64,000 bases of DNA from Streptomyces sp. SUK 48 (lineage in GTDB: Bacteria; Actinomycetota; Actinomycetes; Streptomycetales; Streptomycetaceae). The position numbers were made by a program, and so were the translations under genes. A model generated the notes under the pieces. That model searched no databases and was not told the origin of the DNA. It saw nothing but the letters and a program-made list of their open reading frames with translations. The stretch is taken from contig NZ_CP045740.1 of the NCBI RefSeq assembly GCF_009650765.1, positions 2,542,001 to 2,606,000 of the forward strand, read 5' to 3'. Positions 56,155-64,000 of this stretch are shown here, one piece after another (positions within the stretch are counted from its first letter, which is position 1; each line of letters starts with the position of its first letter).

Positions 56155-57846
56155 CTACTCCACGCCGATGAGCAGTAGTGCTCCCTGGTGGCCGCCCCGG
56201 TAGGCCACCGTGTCGACGGCCAGGTAGGACTCCCGTACCCGGGTCTCCAGGCGGGTGGTGACGGTCTCGGGCGCGTCGTCGCCGACGACGAGGGTGACCA
56301 GTTCGCCGCCGGCCTGGAGCATCCGGTCCAGGACGGTCTCGGCGGTGGCGGTGACGTCCGACCCGATCACCGCCACGTCGCCGTCGATCAGCCCGAGCAC
56401 GTCCCCGGCCTGGCAGATCCCGGCCGTCGTCCAGGACCGGTGCTCGGCGACGACGACCTCCGCGTAGCGGGTGGCGCCCGCGGCCGAGGTCATCTGGACG
56501 ACGTCCTCGTCGAACCGGCGCCCCGGCTCGGACACGGCGAGCGCCGCGATGCCCTGCACCGCCGAGCGGGTCGGGATCAGCGCCACCCGGACCCCCTCGG
56601 TCCGGGCCTGCTCGGCCGCCGCGGCCGCGGTGTCGCGCAGGTCGGCGTCGTTGGGCAGCAGCACGACCTCGCGCGCGTGGGCCCGTCGTACCGCCGCCAG
56701 CAGCTCCCCGCTCGCGGGCGGCTCCCCGGGCCGCGCGAGCACGGTGGTCGCGCCGGCCTCCGTGTACAGCTCGGCGAGGCCCTGACCCGGTACGACGGCC
56801 ACCACGGCCCGCTGGGCCCGCTCGCGCGGGGGACGCGGCCCGCCGGTGTGCACGTCGCCGAGCCCGAAGTGCGTGATCCTGATCCGGTACGGGCGCCCGG
56901 CCTCCACGCCCGCCTCCACGGCGGCACCCGCGTCGTCCACGTGCACATGGACGTTCCACAGCCCGTCCCCGCCGACGACGACCAGGGAGTCGCCGAGGGC
57001 GTCGAGCCGGGTGCGCAGCCGGGCCACGGCGGTGTCGTCGGCCTCCAGGAGGTAGATCACCTCATATGCCGGGCCACCGTCCTCGGCGACGGCGCAAGCC
57101 CCGCCCCCGCCGTCGGGCCCGGGGTCGGATTCGAGGTCGGACGCGGCTTTCGGCGTCGGGGCCGTTCGGTCCGGTACGGCCTCCGCGGCCACGGCCTCCC
57201 CCGTGCACGCCTCCACCAGCGCGCCGAGCACCGCCACCAGACCGCTGCCTCCCGCGTCGACCACCCCGGCCCGCGCCAGGACGCCCAGCTGGGCCGGGGT
57301 CCGCGCGAGGGCCGCGCGGGCGCCCTCGTGGGCGGCCCGGGCGACCGTCCCGCAGTCGCCGTCCGCCCGCTCGGCCGCGTCGGCGGCGGCCGAGGCGACC
57401 GTCAGCACCGTGCCCTCGACGGGATGCGCCACCGCCTGCCGGGCGGAGTCGGCGGCCCGGCGCAGGGCGAGCCGCAGCGCGGGTCCGTCGCAGCGCGGCG
57501 CGGCGGCGTCCGCCGCGAGCACCTGGGCCATGCCGCGCAGCAGCTGCGCGAGGATCGTGCCGGAGTTGCCCCGGGCGCCGATGAGCGCGCCGTGGGCCAT
57601 CGCGCGCAGCGCGTCCGCGAGGGTGGGACCGGCGGGCCGCGTCTCGTACCCGGCGAACACGGCCTCCACGGCCGTCGCGGCGGACTCCAGGGTCAGATAG
57701 AGGTTGGTCCCGGTGTCGCCGTCGGCCACCGGATAGACGTTGATCGCGTCGATCTCCTCACGCGCCCGTCCCAGGGCGCGCAGGGCCAGACCGCACCAGG
57801 TGCGCACCGCGAGACCATCGAGGAATGTCTGCGGCACCTGCGCCAC
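56155..57846 (-). CDS. DAK/DhaL-domain protein, YloV/FakA-like
   Basis: A 563-residue protein. The N-terminal DhaL kinase domain has INVYPVADGDTGTNLYLTLE (D42, D44 and the following Thr/Asn bind Mg-ATP) and ALIGARGNSGTILAQLLRGM. The C-terminal ~250 residues resemble the FakA/YloV tail (AVIGSDVTATAETVLDRMLQ). In Firmicutes FakA phosphorylates exogenous fatty acids bound to FakB; whether this holds here is inference. A GTG start was chosen (GGGAGG 6 nt upstream). Divergent from rpmB; conserved between recG and rpmB in Streptomyces. Confidence 0.88.
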   Translation of the reverse strand: MAQVPQTFLDGLAVRTWCGLALRALGRAREEIDAINVYPVADGDTGTNLYLTLESAATAVEAVFAGYETRPAGPTLADALRAMAHGALIGARGNSGTILAQLLRGMAQVLAADAAAPRCDGPALRLALRRAADSARQAVAHPVEGTVLTVASAAADAAERADGDCGTVARAAHEGARAALARTPAQLGVLARAGVVDAGGSGLVAVLGALVEACTGEAVAAEAVPDRTAPTPKAASDLESDPGPDGGGGACAVAEDGGPAYEVIYLLEADDTAVARLRTRLDALGDSLVVVGGDGLWNVHVHVDDAGAAVEAGVEAGRPYRIRITHFGLGDVHTGGPRPPRERAQRAVVAVVPGQGLAELYTEAGATTVLARPGEPPASGELLAAVRRAHAREVVLLPNDADLRDTAAAAAEQARTEGVRVALIPTRSAVQGIAALAVSEPGRRFDEDVVQMTSAAGATRYAEVVVAEHRSWTTAGICQAGDVLGLIDGDVAVIGSDVTATAETVLDRMLQAGGELVTLVVGDDAPETVTTRLETRVRESYLAVDTVAYRGGHQGALLLIGVE

Positions 57847-58102
57847 CTGCGCCTCCCTGAGCCTGCTTGACGTGGTCGCAGCGTAGACCCCGGGGCGGTG
57901 CCCGACGGAAGCGGGCCGGGGGCGGGACCCCTCGCGACCATGGTAGTTTCGCTCTACCGACGCAGGCTTGCTATGCTGCTCCGGTTGCCCGATCCCATCG
58001 GGCTCTCCCCCTGGCAAAGCCAACCAGATCTCAGGTCGTACGATCTCGATCCCGGCCTGCCGGGATCAACCGTAAGTGCATCTGAAGTCTTTGGAGTGAC
58101 CC

Positions 58103-58288
58103 GTGGCTGCCAACTGCGACGTCTGCGGCAAGGGGCCGGGCTTCGGCAACAACATCTCGCACTCGCACCGCCGTACGTCCCGCCGCTGGAACCCGAACAT
58201 CCAGCGTGTGCGTACCGTGGTGAGCGGGACGCCGAAGCGCGTGAACGCTTGCACCTCGTGCATCAAGGCCGGCAAGGTCTCGCGCTGA
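58103..58288 (+). CDS. rpmB: 50S ribosomal protein L28
   Basis: A 61-residue L28 starting from GTG (GGAG 8 nt upstream) with [20 protein letters not shown] and ending [19 protein letters not shown]. The two CxxC pairs mean this is the zinc-binding (C+) form. A hairpin GGTAG-n7-CTACC lies about 150 nt upstream (57942-57958) in the promoter region, and TATGCT at 57972-57977 could be a -10. It is followed by a textbook terminator. Confidence 0.96.
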   Translation: MAANCDVCGKGPGFGNNISHSHRRTSRRWNPNIQRVRTVVSGTPKRVNACTSCIKAGKVSR

Positions 58289-58331
58289 CGCTACAGCTGA
58301 GCGCGCGGCCATTTGCTGGTTCGCTGCACTG

Positions 58332-58363
58332 AGCCGGTCCATCTCAGGATGGACCGGCTTTTT
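58332..58363 (+). terminator. Rho-independent terminator of rpmB
   Basis: A perfect 11-bp stem AGCCGGTCCAT / ATGGACCGGCT with a 6-nt loop and a run of five T, 43 nt after the rpmB stop codon. This is the clearest intrinsic terminator in the window. Confidence 0.92.
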
Positions 58364-58406
58364 GCCGTACCCGCAAGCGGGTCCTGGGACCGGCCCCGGG
58401 TACGGC
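58364..58406 (-). terminator. Hairpin at 3' side of marR gene
   Basis: A 9-bp stem GCCGTACCC / GGGTACGGC lies directly beside the rpmB terminator and 11 nt past the MarR stop codon. It is suited to stop transcription from the convergent MarR gene. Confidence 0.65.
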
Positions 58407-58416
58407 ATCCCTCGCC

Positions 58417-58893
58417 TCAGCCCGTGGGCGTGCCGACCTGCCGGTCCTCGAGGGCGGCACGCAGCGTCGCGAGGGCGCGGGTGGCCGCCGTCACCGAGGC
58501 GGCGTCGAGCGCCCCTCCCACCAGTTCGGCCAGCGTCGCGCCGAACGTCTCCTCCGCCGCGCGGACCAGCTCCGCGCCGTCCTCGGTCAGCGCCAGCAGT
58601 GAGGAACGGCGGTCGGCCGGATTCGGCGTACGGACCGCCCAGCCCTGCTTCTCCAGCCGGTCGACGCCCTTGCTCGTCGCCCCGATGCCGATCGCGAACT
58701 CCGCCGCGAGATCCGCCACCCGCGCCCCCTCGTGGCCGCGCAGATAGCGCAGGAACTCGAACTGCGAGGTCACGATCCCGTGCCGCTCGCGGAGCCGGTC
58801 GTTGAGGGCGTTGTACAGCCGCGTCTCGCAGCGCACCAGGTCGGAGAAGAGATCCAGGAGCCCGGCGGTGTCTCCGGTCGTTTTATATGCCAC
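58417..58893 (-). CDS. MarR-family transcriptional regulator
   Basis: A 158-residue MarR protein with winged-helix residues EGARVADLAAEFAIGIGATS and KGVDRLEKQGWAVRTPNPAD, and the wing motif DRRSSLLALTEDG. A GTG start at 58893 is chosen. A TACACT -10-like hexamer lies 7 nt upstream of it with no Shine-Dalgarno sequence, so the message may be leaderless. An ATG 24 nt further upstream is possible. The start overlaps a perfect palindrome that also lies upstream of the divergent esterase gene, suggesting autoregulation and control of the esterase. Confidence 0.88.
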   Translation of the reverse strand: MAYKTTGDTAGLLDLFSDLVRCETRLYNALNDRLRERHGIVTSQFEFLRYLRGHEGARVADLAAEFAIGIGATSKGVDRLEKQGWAVRTPNPADRRSSLLALTEDGAELVRAAEETFGATLAELVGGALDAASVTAATRALATLRAALEDRQVGTPTG

Positions 58894-58901
58894 GGCATAT
58901 A
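58884..58901. promoter_or_regulatory. Candidate MarR operator
   Basis: A perfect inverted repeat TATATGCC-AC-GGCATATA covers the marR start codon and a TATAGT -10-like hexamer (58898-58903) facing the esterase gene. This AT-rich palindrome stands out sharply from the GC-rich surroundings and fits MarR-type binding sites. Confidence 0.75.
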
Positions 58902-58937
58902 GTGTAGAGGAATCCATCAACGAGGGGGAGCACACCC

Positions 58938-59843
58938 ATGAGCAAGGAACAGCGCGCCCGGATCGACGCCATGCTGCGGCGGCCGCGTCCCGAGGGAGCC
59001 CGGACGATCGAGGAGATCCGGGCCGGGTTCGAGGCGCTGATGAGCCAGATGACCGTGCCGGGCGGCATCCGTACGACCCGGACCGCGCTCGGCGGCCGGC
59101 CCGCGCTGCGCGTGGCACCCGGGGAGCGTCCGCGCGCCGGGACGATCCTGTACTTCCACGGCGGCGGCTGGGTGAGCGGCTCCCCCGAGGCCGCGCTGGC
59201 GGTGACCGGGCACCTCGTGACGCGGACCGGCCGCACGGCGTACTCGCTTGACTACCGGCTGGCCCCGGAGCACCCGTTCCCGGCCGCGATCGAGGACACG
59301 CTCGGCGCCTACCGTGCCCTGCTGGACGGCGGCGCCGACCCCGCGGCCGTCGTGTTCGCCGGGGACTCCGCGGGCGGCGGCCTCGCCGTCACCACCTGCC
59401 TGGCCGCCCGGGACGCGGGCCTGCCGCTGCCCGCCGCGATCCTGGCGTTCTCCCCGGGCCTGGACGCGACCCGCACCGGCGAGAGCATCGACGCCAAGGC
59501 GGACGTCGACCCCTTCTTCACCCGCGCGTCCATCGAGCACAGCGGGACGATGTACCTCGCGGGCGCCGACCCGCGACAGCCGCTGCTCAGCCCCGCCGTC
59601 TGCGCCGACCTGACCGGGCTGCCGCCGATGCTGCTCCAGGTGGGCACCAACGAACTCCTGCTGGACGACTCCACCCGCCTCGCCGCGCGCGCCAGGGCCG
59701 CCGGGGTGGATGTGATCCTGGACATCACGGCCGATGTCCCGCATGTGTTCCAGGCGTTCGCCGGCGACCTGGACGAGGCCGACGAGGCCCTGGACCGCGC
59801 GGCCCTCTTCCTGGACCAGCGCCTGCGCGCGGCCACGGTGTAG
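58938..59843 (+). CDS. Alpha/beta hydrolase, HSL-family esterase
   Basis: A 301-residue esterase of the hormone-sensitive-lipase family. The oxyanion-hole motif is HGGGW (74-78), the nucleophile GDSAGG has Ser144, and YRLAPEHPFPAAIED follows. The acid/base residues lie in the C-terminal region (TNELLLDDSTRLA; DVPHVFQAF). No signal peptide, so it is cytoplasmic; substrate unknown (acyl or carboxyl esters). The ATG has GGGGGAG upstream. Divergent from marR with a shared operator; the MarR ligand may be its substrate. Confidence 0.9.
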   Translation: MSKEQRARIDAMLRRPRPEGARTIEEIRAGFEALMSQMTVPGGIRTTRTALGGRPALRVAPGERPRAGTILYFHGGGWVSGSPEAALAVTGHLVTRTGRTAYSLDYRLAPEHPFPAAIEDTLGAYRALLDGGADPAAVVFAGDSAGGGLAVTTCLAARDAGLPLPAAILAFSPGLDATRTGESIDAKADVDPFFTRASIEHSGTMYLAGADPRQPLLSPAVCADLTGLPPMLLQVGTNELLLDDSTRLAARARAAGVDVILDITADVPHVFQAFAGDLDEADEALDRAALFLDQRLRAATV

Positions 59844-60593
59844 CGCCGTCCCACGTTGCGCGGTTCCGGCGGATGGGCCGGGTTCGGGCGGGCCCCGCGG
59901 ACGGGTCCGACGCGGACGGACTTGCGCACGGGCGGGCCCGACGGATGACTCCGGCACGGACGGGCTCAGCGTGGACGGGCCTGGCGCATGGCTCCGACGC
60001 GGACGGGCTCGGCGCGGACGGGCCCGGCGCACGACTCCGACGCGGACGGGCGGGTGTCCGACGCGGACGGGCGGGTGTCCGGGACGCGGATCCGGCGCAC
60101 ACGCCCGGCGCGGACGGGCGGCCGTCCGGCATGTGGGTCCGGCGCACGCAACGCGAGCACCCGGGGCGAGCCCCGGCCCCGAACCACAGGCCCGCCGAAG
60201 GGGCCCGGCTAGGACGAGCGAGCGTCCAGGGCGCATACCCGGCACCCGCAGCGCGAGCACCCAGGGCGCGAGCCCCGACCCCCGCAACCTCCAAACGCAC
60301 ACGCGACACGGACGAACGTCCCGGACGCAAGCCCGACGCATGCAATGCGAGCACCCCGGGCGCGAGCCCCGAGCCACGCACAGCCCAAGCGCGGATCCGA
60401 CTCATACGGACAACCGTCCGGGACTCACGGAACCGGGCTCACATCCGTGCGCGTCCGCCACGCGACTCCGCACCCCTGGGTGCCGCCGCCGGTTCCGAAG
60501 ACCCGCGCCCACGCCCGCGCGGGCCCCGACCCGCCCACACCCGTGCGACGCCGCGCCCCGAAGCCCCCGCTCACACCCCCGCGAAGGCCCCGC
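59844..60593. repeat. Imperfect tandem-repeat, non-coding spacer (750 bp)
   Basis: The region is free of recognisable genes. Three imperfect ~100-bp units begin with CGCGAGCACC-like cores near 60151, 60251 and 60347. Further upstream, shorter repeats of GACGCGGACGGGCGGGTGTC occur twice (60050-60080), along with many GCGCGGACGGGC and GGGTCCGACGC units. No consistent spacer/repeat geometry of a CRISPR is seen. The function is unknown; it could be decayed sequence or a repeat expansion. Confidence 0.75.
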
Positions 60594-61388
60594 TCACTCT
60601 CTGAACCGCCACCCGTGGTCCACCGGTCCGATTCCCGTGCCCAGGGCGAAGCCCGCGGCGATCGCGCCGGTGACGTATTCCTTGGCCGCCGTGACCGCCT
60701 CCGGGACGGTGAGGCCGCGGGCCAGGCCGGAGGCGATGGCGGAGGCGAGGGTGCAGCCGGTGCCATGGGTGTGCCGGTTGTCGTGGCGGGGCGCGCGCAG
60801 CCGGTGCTCGCCCGCCGCGGTGCCGTCCGTCAGGAGGTCCACCGCGTCCCCGGCCAGATGCCCGCCCTTGATCAGCACCCAGCGCGGCCCGAAGGCCAGT
60901 ACGGCGTCCGCGGCGCGTCGCAGATCGTCCTCCGACTCGACCTGGACGCCGGTGAGTTGGCGCACCTCGTCCAGGTTCGGGGTCGCCACGGTGGCCGCCG
61001 GGAGCAGCCTGGTGCGCACGGCGTCCAGCGCGGAGGCGGCGAGCAGCGCGTCGCCGTGCTTGGAGACGCCGACCGGGTCGACCACGGCGGGCGCGTCCGT
61101 GTCGGCGATCAACTCGGCGACGGTCTCGACCAGTTCGGCCGAGCCCAGCATGCCGGTCTTCACGGCCTGGACGCCGATGTCGTCCACGACGCTGCGGTAC
61201 TGGGCCCGCACCGCCTCCGCCGGGAGGGCCCAAACGCCCTGCACGCCCAGGGAGTTCTGCGCGGTCACCGCGGTGAGCACGCTCATCCCGTGCACGCCGA
61301 GCGCGAGCATCGTCTTGAGGTCGGCCTGGATCCCGGCGCCGCCGCCGGAGTCGGAGCCGGCCACCGTGAGCACCCGGGGCGGGGTCAC
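60594..61388 (-). CDS. thiD: Hydroxymethylpyrimidine/phosphomethylpyrimidine kinase
   Basis: ThiD phosphorylates HMP and HMP-P for thiamine pyrophosphate synthesis. The 264-residue product begins [20 protein letters not shown], the substrate-binding motif. It has [10 protein letters not shown], the [13 protein letters not shown] segment and the ATP-binding [19 protein letters not shown] anion hole. The GTG start overlaps the thiL stop (GTGA), so the two are coupled. Confidence 0.95.
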   Translation of the reverse strand: MTPPRVLTVAGSDSGGGAGIQADLKTMLALGVHGMSVLTAVTAQNSLGVQGVWALPAEAVRAQYRSVVDDIGVQAVKTGMLGSAELVETVAELIADTDAPAVVDPVGVSKHGDALLAASALDAVRTRLLPAATVATPNLDEVRQLTGVQVESEDDLRRAADAVLAFGPRWVLIKGGHLAGDAVDLLTDGTAAGEHRLRAPRHDNRHTHGTGCTLASAIASGLARGLTVPEAVTAAKEYVTGAIAAGFALGTGIGPVDHGWRFRE

Positions 61389-62350
61389 GGCTCTATGTCC
61401 CCGAAGTGGTCCCAGCCGCCCGCGCTGGTCCAGGGCGCCCCGTCCACCGTCACCTGCGGCAGCGCGGAGGGGTTCAGGACCTCGCCGATGACCTTCCAGC
61501 GGGCCGGGAGCTTGGTGTCCGGCGGGAAGGTCGCCACGATCGCGTGGTCCTCTCCCCCGGTCAGCACCCACTGGAGCGGGTCCACGCCGACGGCCTGCCC
61601 GATGTCGTTCATCTGCGTGGGCACGTCGATCGCGCCGGAGCGGATGTCGATACGGACCTTGCTGGCCTCGGCGATGTGGCCGAGGTCCGCGATCAGCCCG
61701 TCGCTCACGTCGCACATCGCGGTCGCGCCGAGCGAGGCGGCGGCCGGACCCGCGTGGTACGGCGGCTCGGGACGGCGGTGCGCCTCCACGAAGGCGCGCG
61801 GCGAGCGGAAGCCCCGGGAGAGCACCGCGTAACCGGCCGCGGACCAGCCCAGCCAGCCCGTGACGGCCACCAGGTCGCCGGGCTGGGCGCCGGCCCGGGT
61901 CACCGGCTCCTGGTTGCGCAGATCGCCGAGCGCGGTGATCGACACCGTGATGGTGTCGCCCCGTACGACGTCCCCGCCCACCACCGCGGCGCCCGCGACC
62001 TGGCACTCGTCGCGCAGCCCGTCCATCATCTCGGTCGGCCAGCTGACCGGGAGTTCGGCCGGCACCACCAGACCCAGCAGCAGGGCGGTCGGTACGGCGC
62101 CCATCGCGGCGATGTCCGCGAGGTTCTGCGCGGCCGCCTTGCGCCCCACGTCGTAGGCCGTGGACCAGTCGCGGCGGAAGTGCCGTCCCTCCAGCAGGAC
62201 GTCGGTGCTCGCCACCACCCGCCGGTCCGGCGCGGCCACCACTGCGGCGTCGTCACCCGGGCCGATACGGACCGCCGGGGTGGTGGTGAGACGGGAGGTG
62301 AGCTCCCTGATGAGCCCGAATTCCCCGAGCTCACCAACCGTGCCCTTCAT
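61385..62350 (-). CDS. thiL: Thiamine-monophosphate kinase
   Basis: ThiL converts thiamine monophosphate to the pyrophosphate. The 321-residue product of the PurM/AIR-synthetase fold has [10 protein letters not shown] (Mg/ATP-binding acidic pair), [28 protein letters not shown] and [21 protein letters not shown] 62350 with AAGGGGAG about 10 nt upstream. It is coupled to thiD (GTGA), and divergent from the Lrp-like gene across about 250 bp. Confidence 0.95.
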   Translation of the reverse strand: MKGTVGELGEFGLIRELTSRLTTTPAVRIGPGDDAAVVAAPDRRVVASTDVLLEGRHFRRDWSTAYDVGRKAAAQNLADIAAMGAVPTALLLGLVVPAELPVSWPTEMMDGLRDECQVAGAAVVGGDVVRGDTITVSITALGDLRNQEPVTRAGAQPGDLVAVTGWLGWSAAGYAVLSRGFRSPRAFVEAHRRPEPPYHAGPAAASLGATAMCDVSDGLIADLGHIAEASKVRIDIRSGAIDVPTQMNDIGQAVGVDPLQWVLTGGEDHAIVATFPPDTKLPARWKVIGEVLNPSALPQVTVDGAPWTSAGGWDHFGDIEP

Positions 62351-62604
62351 GTCCCTGACTCCCCTTCTCTGCCTTCGCCTGACCGTGCTGACTCGCGCCT
62401 CATCAGTGTCCCCGATACCGTCGAGATGACCCCGACGCGGTCGGGAACGACCGCCGATACGGTCCCGGACGACCGTCAACTTCCGTCGTGCCTGCACCCT
62501 GGCGCGCAAGCCCGGTTCCCGCAGGTCTCCCCGCGGGGAGCGGCGACGCGATACCGTGGCGTTCCTTTTCCCCACATGATCCTCGTGGCCGCCCTGGAGG
62601 TTCC

Positions 62605-62838
62605 GTGGTACAGGCGTACATCCTGATCCAGACGGAGGTCGGCAAGGCGTCGACCGTCGCCGAGACCATCAGCAAGATCCCTGGAGTGATCCAGGCCGAG
62701 GACGTCACGGGTCCGTACGACGTCATCGTGCGCGCCCAGTCCGAAACCGTCGACGAACTCGGTCGCATGGTGGTCGCCAAGGTCCAGCAAGTGGACGGCA
62801 TCACCCGCACCCTGACCTGTCCGGTCGTGCATCTGTAG
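62605..62838 (+). CDS. Stand-alone Lrp/AsnC ligand-binding (RAM) domain protein
   Basis: A 77-residue protein consisting only of the RAM/ACT-like domain of Lrp regulators. It contains AYILIQTEVGKASTVAETIS, GVIQAEDVTGPYDVIVRA and MVVAKVQQVDGITRTLTC, with no helix-turn-helix. Such single-domain proteins occur in actinobacteria and may bind amino acids or modulate full-length Lrp regulators; the partner is unknown. GTG 62605 has GGAGG about 6 nt upstream. Confidence 0.9.
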   Translation: MVQAYILIQTEVGKASTVAETISKIPGVIQAEDVTGPYDVIVRAQSETVDELGRMVVAKVQQVDGITRTLTCPVVHL

Positions 62839-62858
62839 CCCCCGTCTACGCTTGGCCG

Positions 62859-63389
62859 GTGAACTTCTTCCGTCACCGGCCCCCCGCCCTGCTCGCCGCC
62901 CTGTCCGCGCCGGTCCTGCTGCTCGCGGTCGCGGGCTGCGCCGCGGACGACAGCGCCACGGTCGCGGCTCCCCGGCCCGACGCGAAGACCGCCCCGCTGT
63001 GCCGGAGTCTGCACACGGTGCTGCCCGCCACGGTGGACGGGCAGCGGCGCGCCGACCCCGAACCCCGGTCCGTCTACACGGCGGGCTGGGGAAACCCGGC
63101 GATCATACTGCGCTGCGGGATCGTCCGGCCGCCGAAGATGATCGACCCCAAGGTGGCCGAGGGCCAGGACCCCGACGCGATCGCGGGCGGGGTCAACGGC
63201 GTGGACTGGCTGATGGAGAAGCAGGGCGACGGCACCTGGCGGTTCACGACCGCGAACCGCAGGGCGTACGTCCAGGTGACCCTGCCGAAGAAGCTGTCGG
63301 GCCCCGACGACAGCACCCAGGTGCTGGAGGATCTGGCCGCGGCCGTGAAGAAGGCCATCCCCGCGGGGATGGCCTCCATGCGCGGCTGA
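62859..63389 (+). CDS. DUF3515 lipoprotein
   Basis: A 176-residue predicted lipoprotein. A hydrophobic signal segment (ALLAALSAPVLLLAVAG) is followed by the lipobox LAVAGC with Cys27, so it is anchored outside. The DUF3515 domain follows (RSVYTAGWGNPAIILRCGIV; GVDWLMEKQGDGTWRF). The family sits beside ddl in Streptomyces, and its role is unknown. GTG start (NFFRHRPP). It is 20 nt downstream of the Lrp-like gene and convergent with ddlA. Confidence 0.85.
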   Translation: MNFFRHRPPALLAALSAPVLLLAVAGCAADDSATVAAPRPDAKTAPLCRSLHTVLPATVDGQRRADPEPRSVYTAGWGNPAIILRCGIVRPPKMIDPKVAEGQDPDAIAGGVNGVDWLMEKQGDGTWRFTTANRRAYVQVTLPKKLSGPDDSTQVLEDLAAAVKKAIPAGMASMRG

Positions 63390-63404
63390 CCGCTCGCCCG
63401 CCGC

Positions 63405-64000
63405 TCAGCGCAGTCCGGTGGACCTGCGCAGCGCGGCCCGCACCAGCAGGTCGATCAGCTCGGGGTAGCCGACCCCGGTCGCCTGCCACATCTGCGGGTA
63501 CATCGAGATCGGCGTGAACCCGGGCAGCGTGTTGATCTCGTTGATCACGAACTCCCCGTCCTCGGTGAGGAAGAAGTCCGCGCGCACCAGCCCCTCGCAG
63601 GACGCCGCCTCGAACGCGTCCACCGCGAGCCGCCGGATCTCCGCGGTCTCCGCCTCGGTGAGCGGCGCCGGGACGATACCGGGCGTGGAGTCGATGTACT
63701 TGGCCTCGAAGTCGTAGTACGCGTGCGCGTCCGGCGGCGGGATCTCCGCCGGGACCGAGGCCCGCGGGCCGTCCTCGAACTCCAGGACGCCGCATTCGAT
63801 CTCGCGGCCGGTGATCGCCGCCTCGATCAGGATCTTCGGGTCGTGCGACTGGGCCTCGGCGATCGCCTCGTCCAGGCCGGAGAGGTCGTCGACCTTGGTG
63901 ATGCCGATGGACGAGCCGGCCCGGGCGGGCTTCACGAACAGCGGCCAGCCGTGCTCACCGGCGAAGTCCACGATCTTCCTGCGGGCGGCGGCCTCGTCCT
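63405..64000 (-). CDS. ddlA: D-alanine--D-alanine ligase, C-terminal part (runs off window)
   Basis: The 3' ~198 codons of Ddl. The ATP-grasp features are LFVKPARAGSSIGITKV, ILIEAAITGREIECGVLEFE, VRADFFLTEDGEFVINEINT and TLPGFTPISMYPQMWQATG. It supplies D-Ala-D-Ala for peptidoglycan precursors in the cytoplasm. The EINTLPGFT sequence is the usual dipeptide-ligase form (a D-lactate ligase cannot be excluded from this part alone). The N-terminal half lies beyond the window. Confidence 0.95.
   Translation of the reverse strand, partial: DEAAARRKIVDFAGEHGWPLFVKPARAGSSIGITKVDDLSGLDEAIAEAQSHDPKILIEAAITGREIECGVLEFEDGPRASVPAEIPPPDAHAYYDFEAKYIDSTPGIVPAPLTEAETAEIRRLAVDAFEAASCEGLVRADFFLTEDGEFVINEINTLPGFTPISMYPQMWQATGVGYPELIDLLVRAALRRSTGLR

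Noticed and set aside
59844..60593. CRISPR array
   Set aside because: Repeats are degenerate, of unequal length and without regular unique spacers; no cas genes nearby.

Overview
The window comes from a Streptomyces chromosome. It is very GC-rich throughout and carries Streptomyces developmental genes: whiG (sporulation sigma factor), nsdA (repressor of differentiation and antibiotic production), the four clustered signal peptidases sipW-X-Y-Z, rnc/absB and the glucose permease glcP. The gene order matches, in reverse, the conserved core segment that runs from frr-pyrH-tsf-rpsB to thiD-ddlA in S. coelicolor. No tRNA, rRNA, CRISPR array, insertion sequence or prophage was seen.

Layout. 1-3.3 kb: translation genes frr (partial), pyrH, tsf and rpsB. 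3.5-5.7 kb: an M23 peptidase, a TetR regulator and whiG. 6-12.9 kb: dprA, comM, an UPF0102 nuclease-like protein, DUF2469, a NUDIX hydrolase and sipZ/sipY. 12.7-18.2 kb: sipX, sipW, rplS, trmD, rimM, a KH protein, rpsP and an SprT-like putative metallopeptidase. 18.7-23.2 kb: a methyltransferase, an FtsH-type protease with an apparent frameshift, and ffh. 23.3-27.7 kb: the nitrogen operon amtB-glnK-glnD behind a convincing GlnR box. 27.8-36 kb: nsdA, a prim-pol domain protein with an apparent frameshift, ftsY, an NCS1 permease, a decayed VOC/TetR gene pair, and glcP. 36.3-51.1 kb: smc, a small coiled-coil protein, acyP, a CAP-domain protein, a flavodoxin-type reductase with an HxlR regulator, mutM, rnc, rpmF, yceD, a DivIVA-like protein, coaD, rsmD and recG. 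51.3-56.0 kb: a two-gene operon of a divergent Hsp90-type ATPase and a 956-residue TPR protein. 56.2-64 kb: a DAK/FakA-like protein, rpmB, a MarR/esterase pair, a repeat-rich spacer, thiD, thiL, a stand-alone Lrp ligand domain, a DUF3515 lipoprotein and the 3' part of ddlA.

Functional links. Protein export is over-represented: ffh and ftsY (SRP and its receptor), four type I signal peptidases and a membrane protease. amtB, glnK and glnD form the ammonium uptake and PII-signalling unit. DNA maintenance is represented by dprA/comM, smc, mutM and recG.

The most unusual items are: the Hsp90-TPR operon; a DprA with about 250 extra residues of Gly/Asp/Ser/Pro repeat; a genome-wide-type Streptomyces palindromic repeat embedded in frame in the smc hinge; two apparent 1-nt losses in homopolymer runs (ftsH-like, prim-pol); a decayed divergent regulator/enzyme pair; and an imperfect ~100-bp tandem repeat region upstream of thiD. 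Starts were chosen from Shine-Dalgarno spacing, ATGA/GTGA overlaps and family lengths. All functional statements come from reading motifs, not from database searches.
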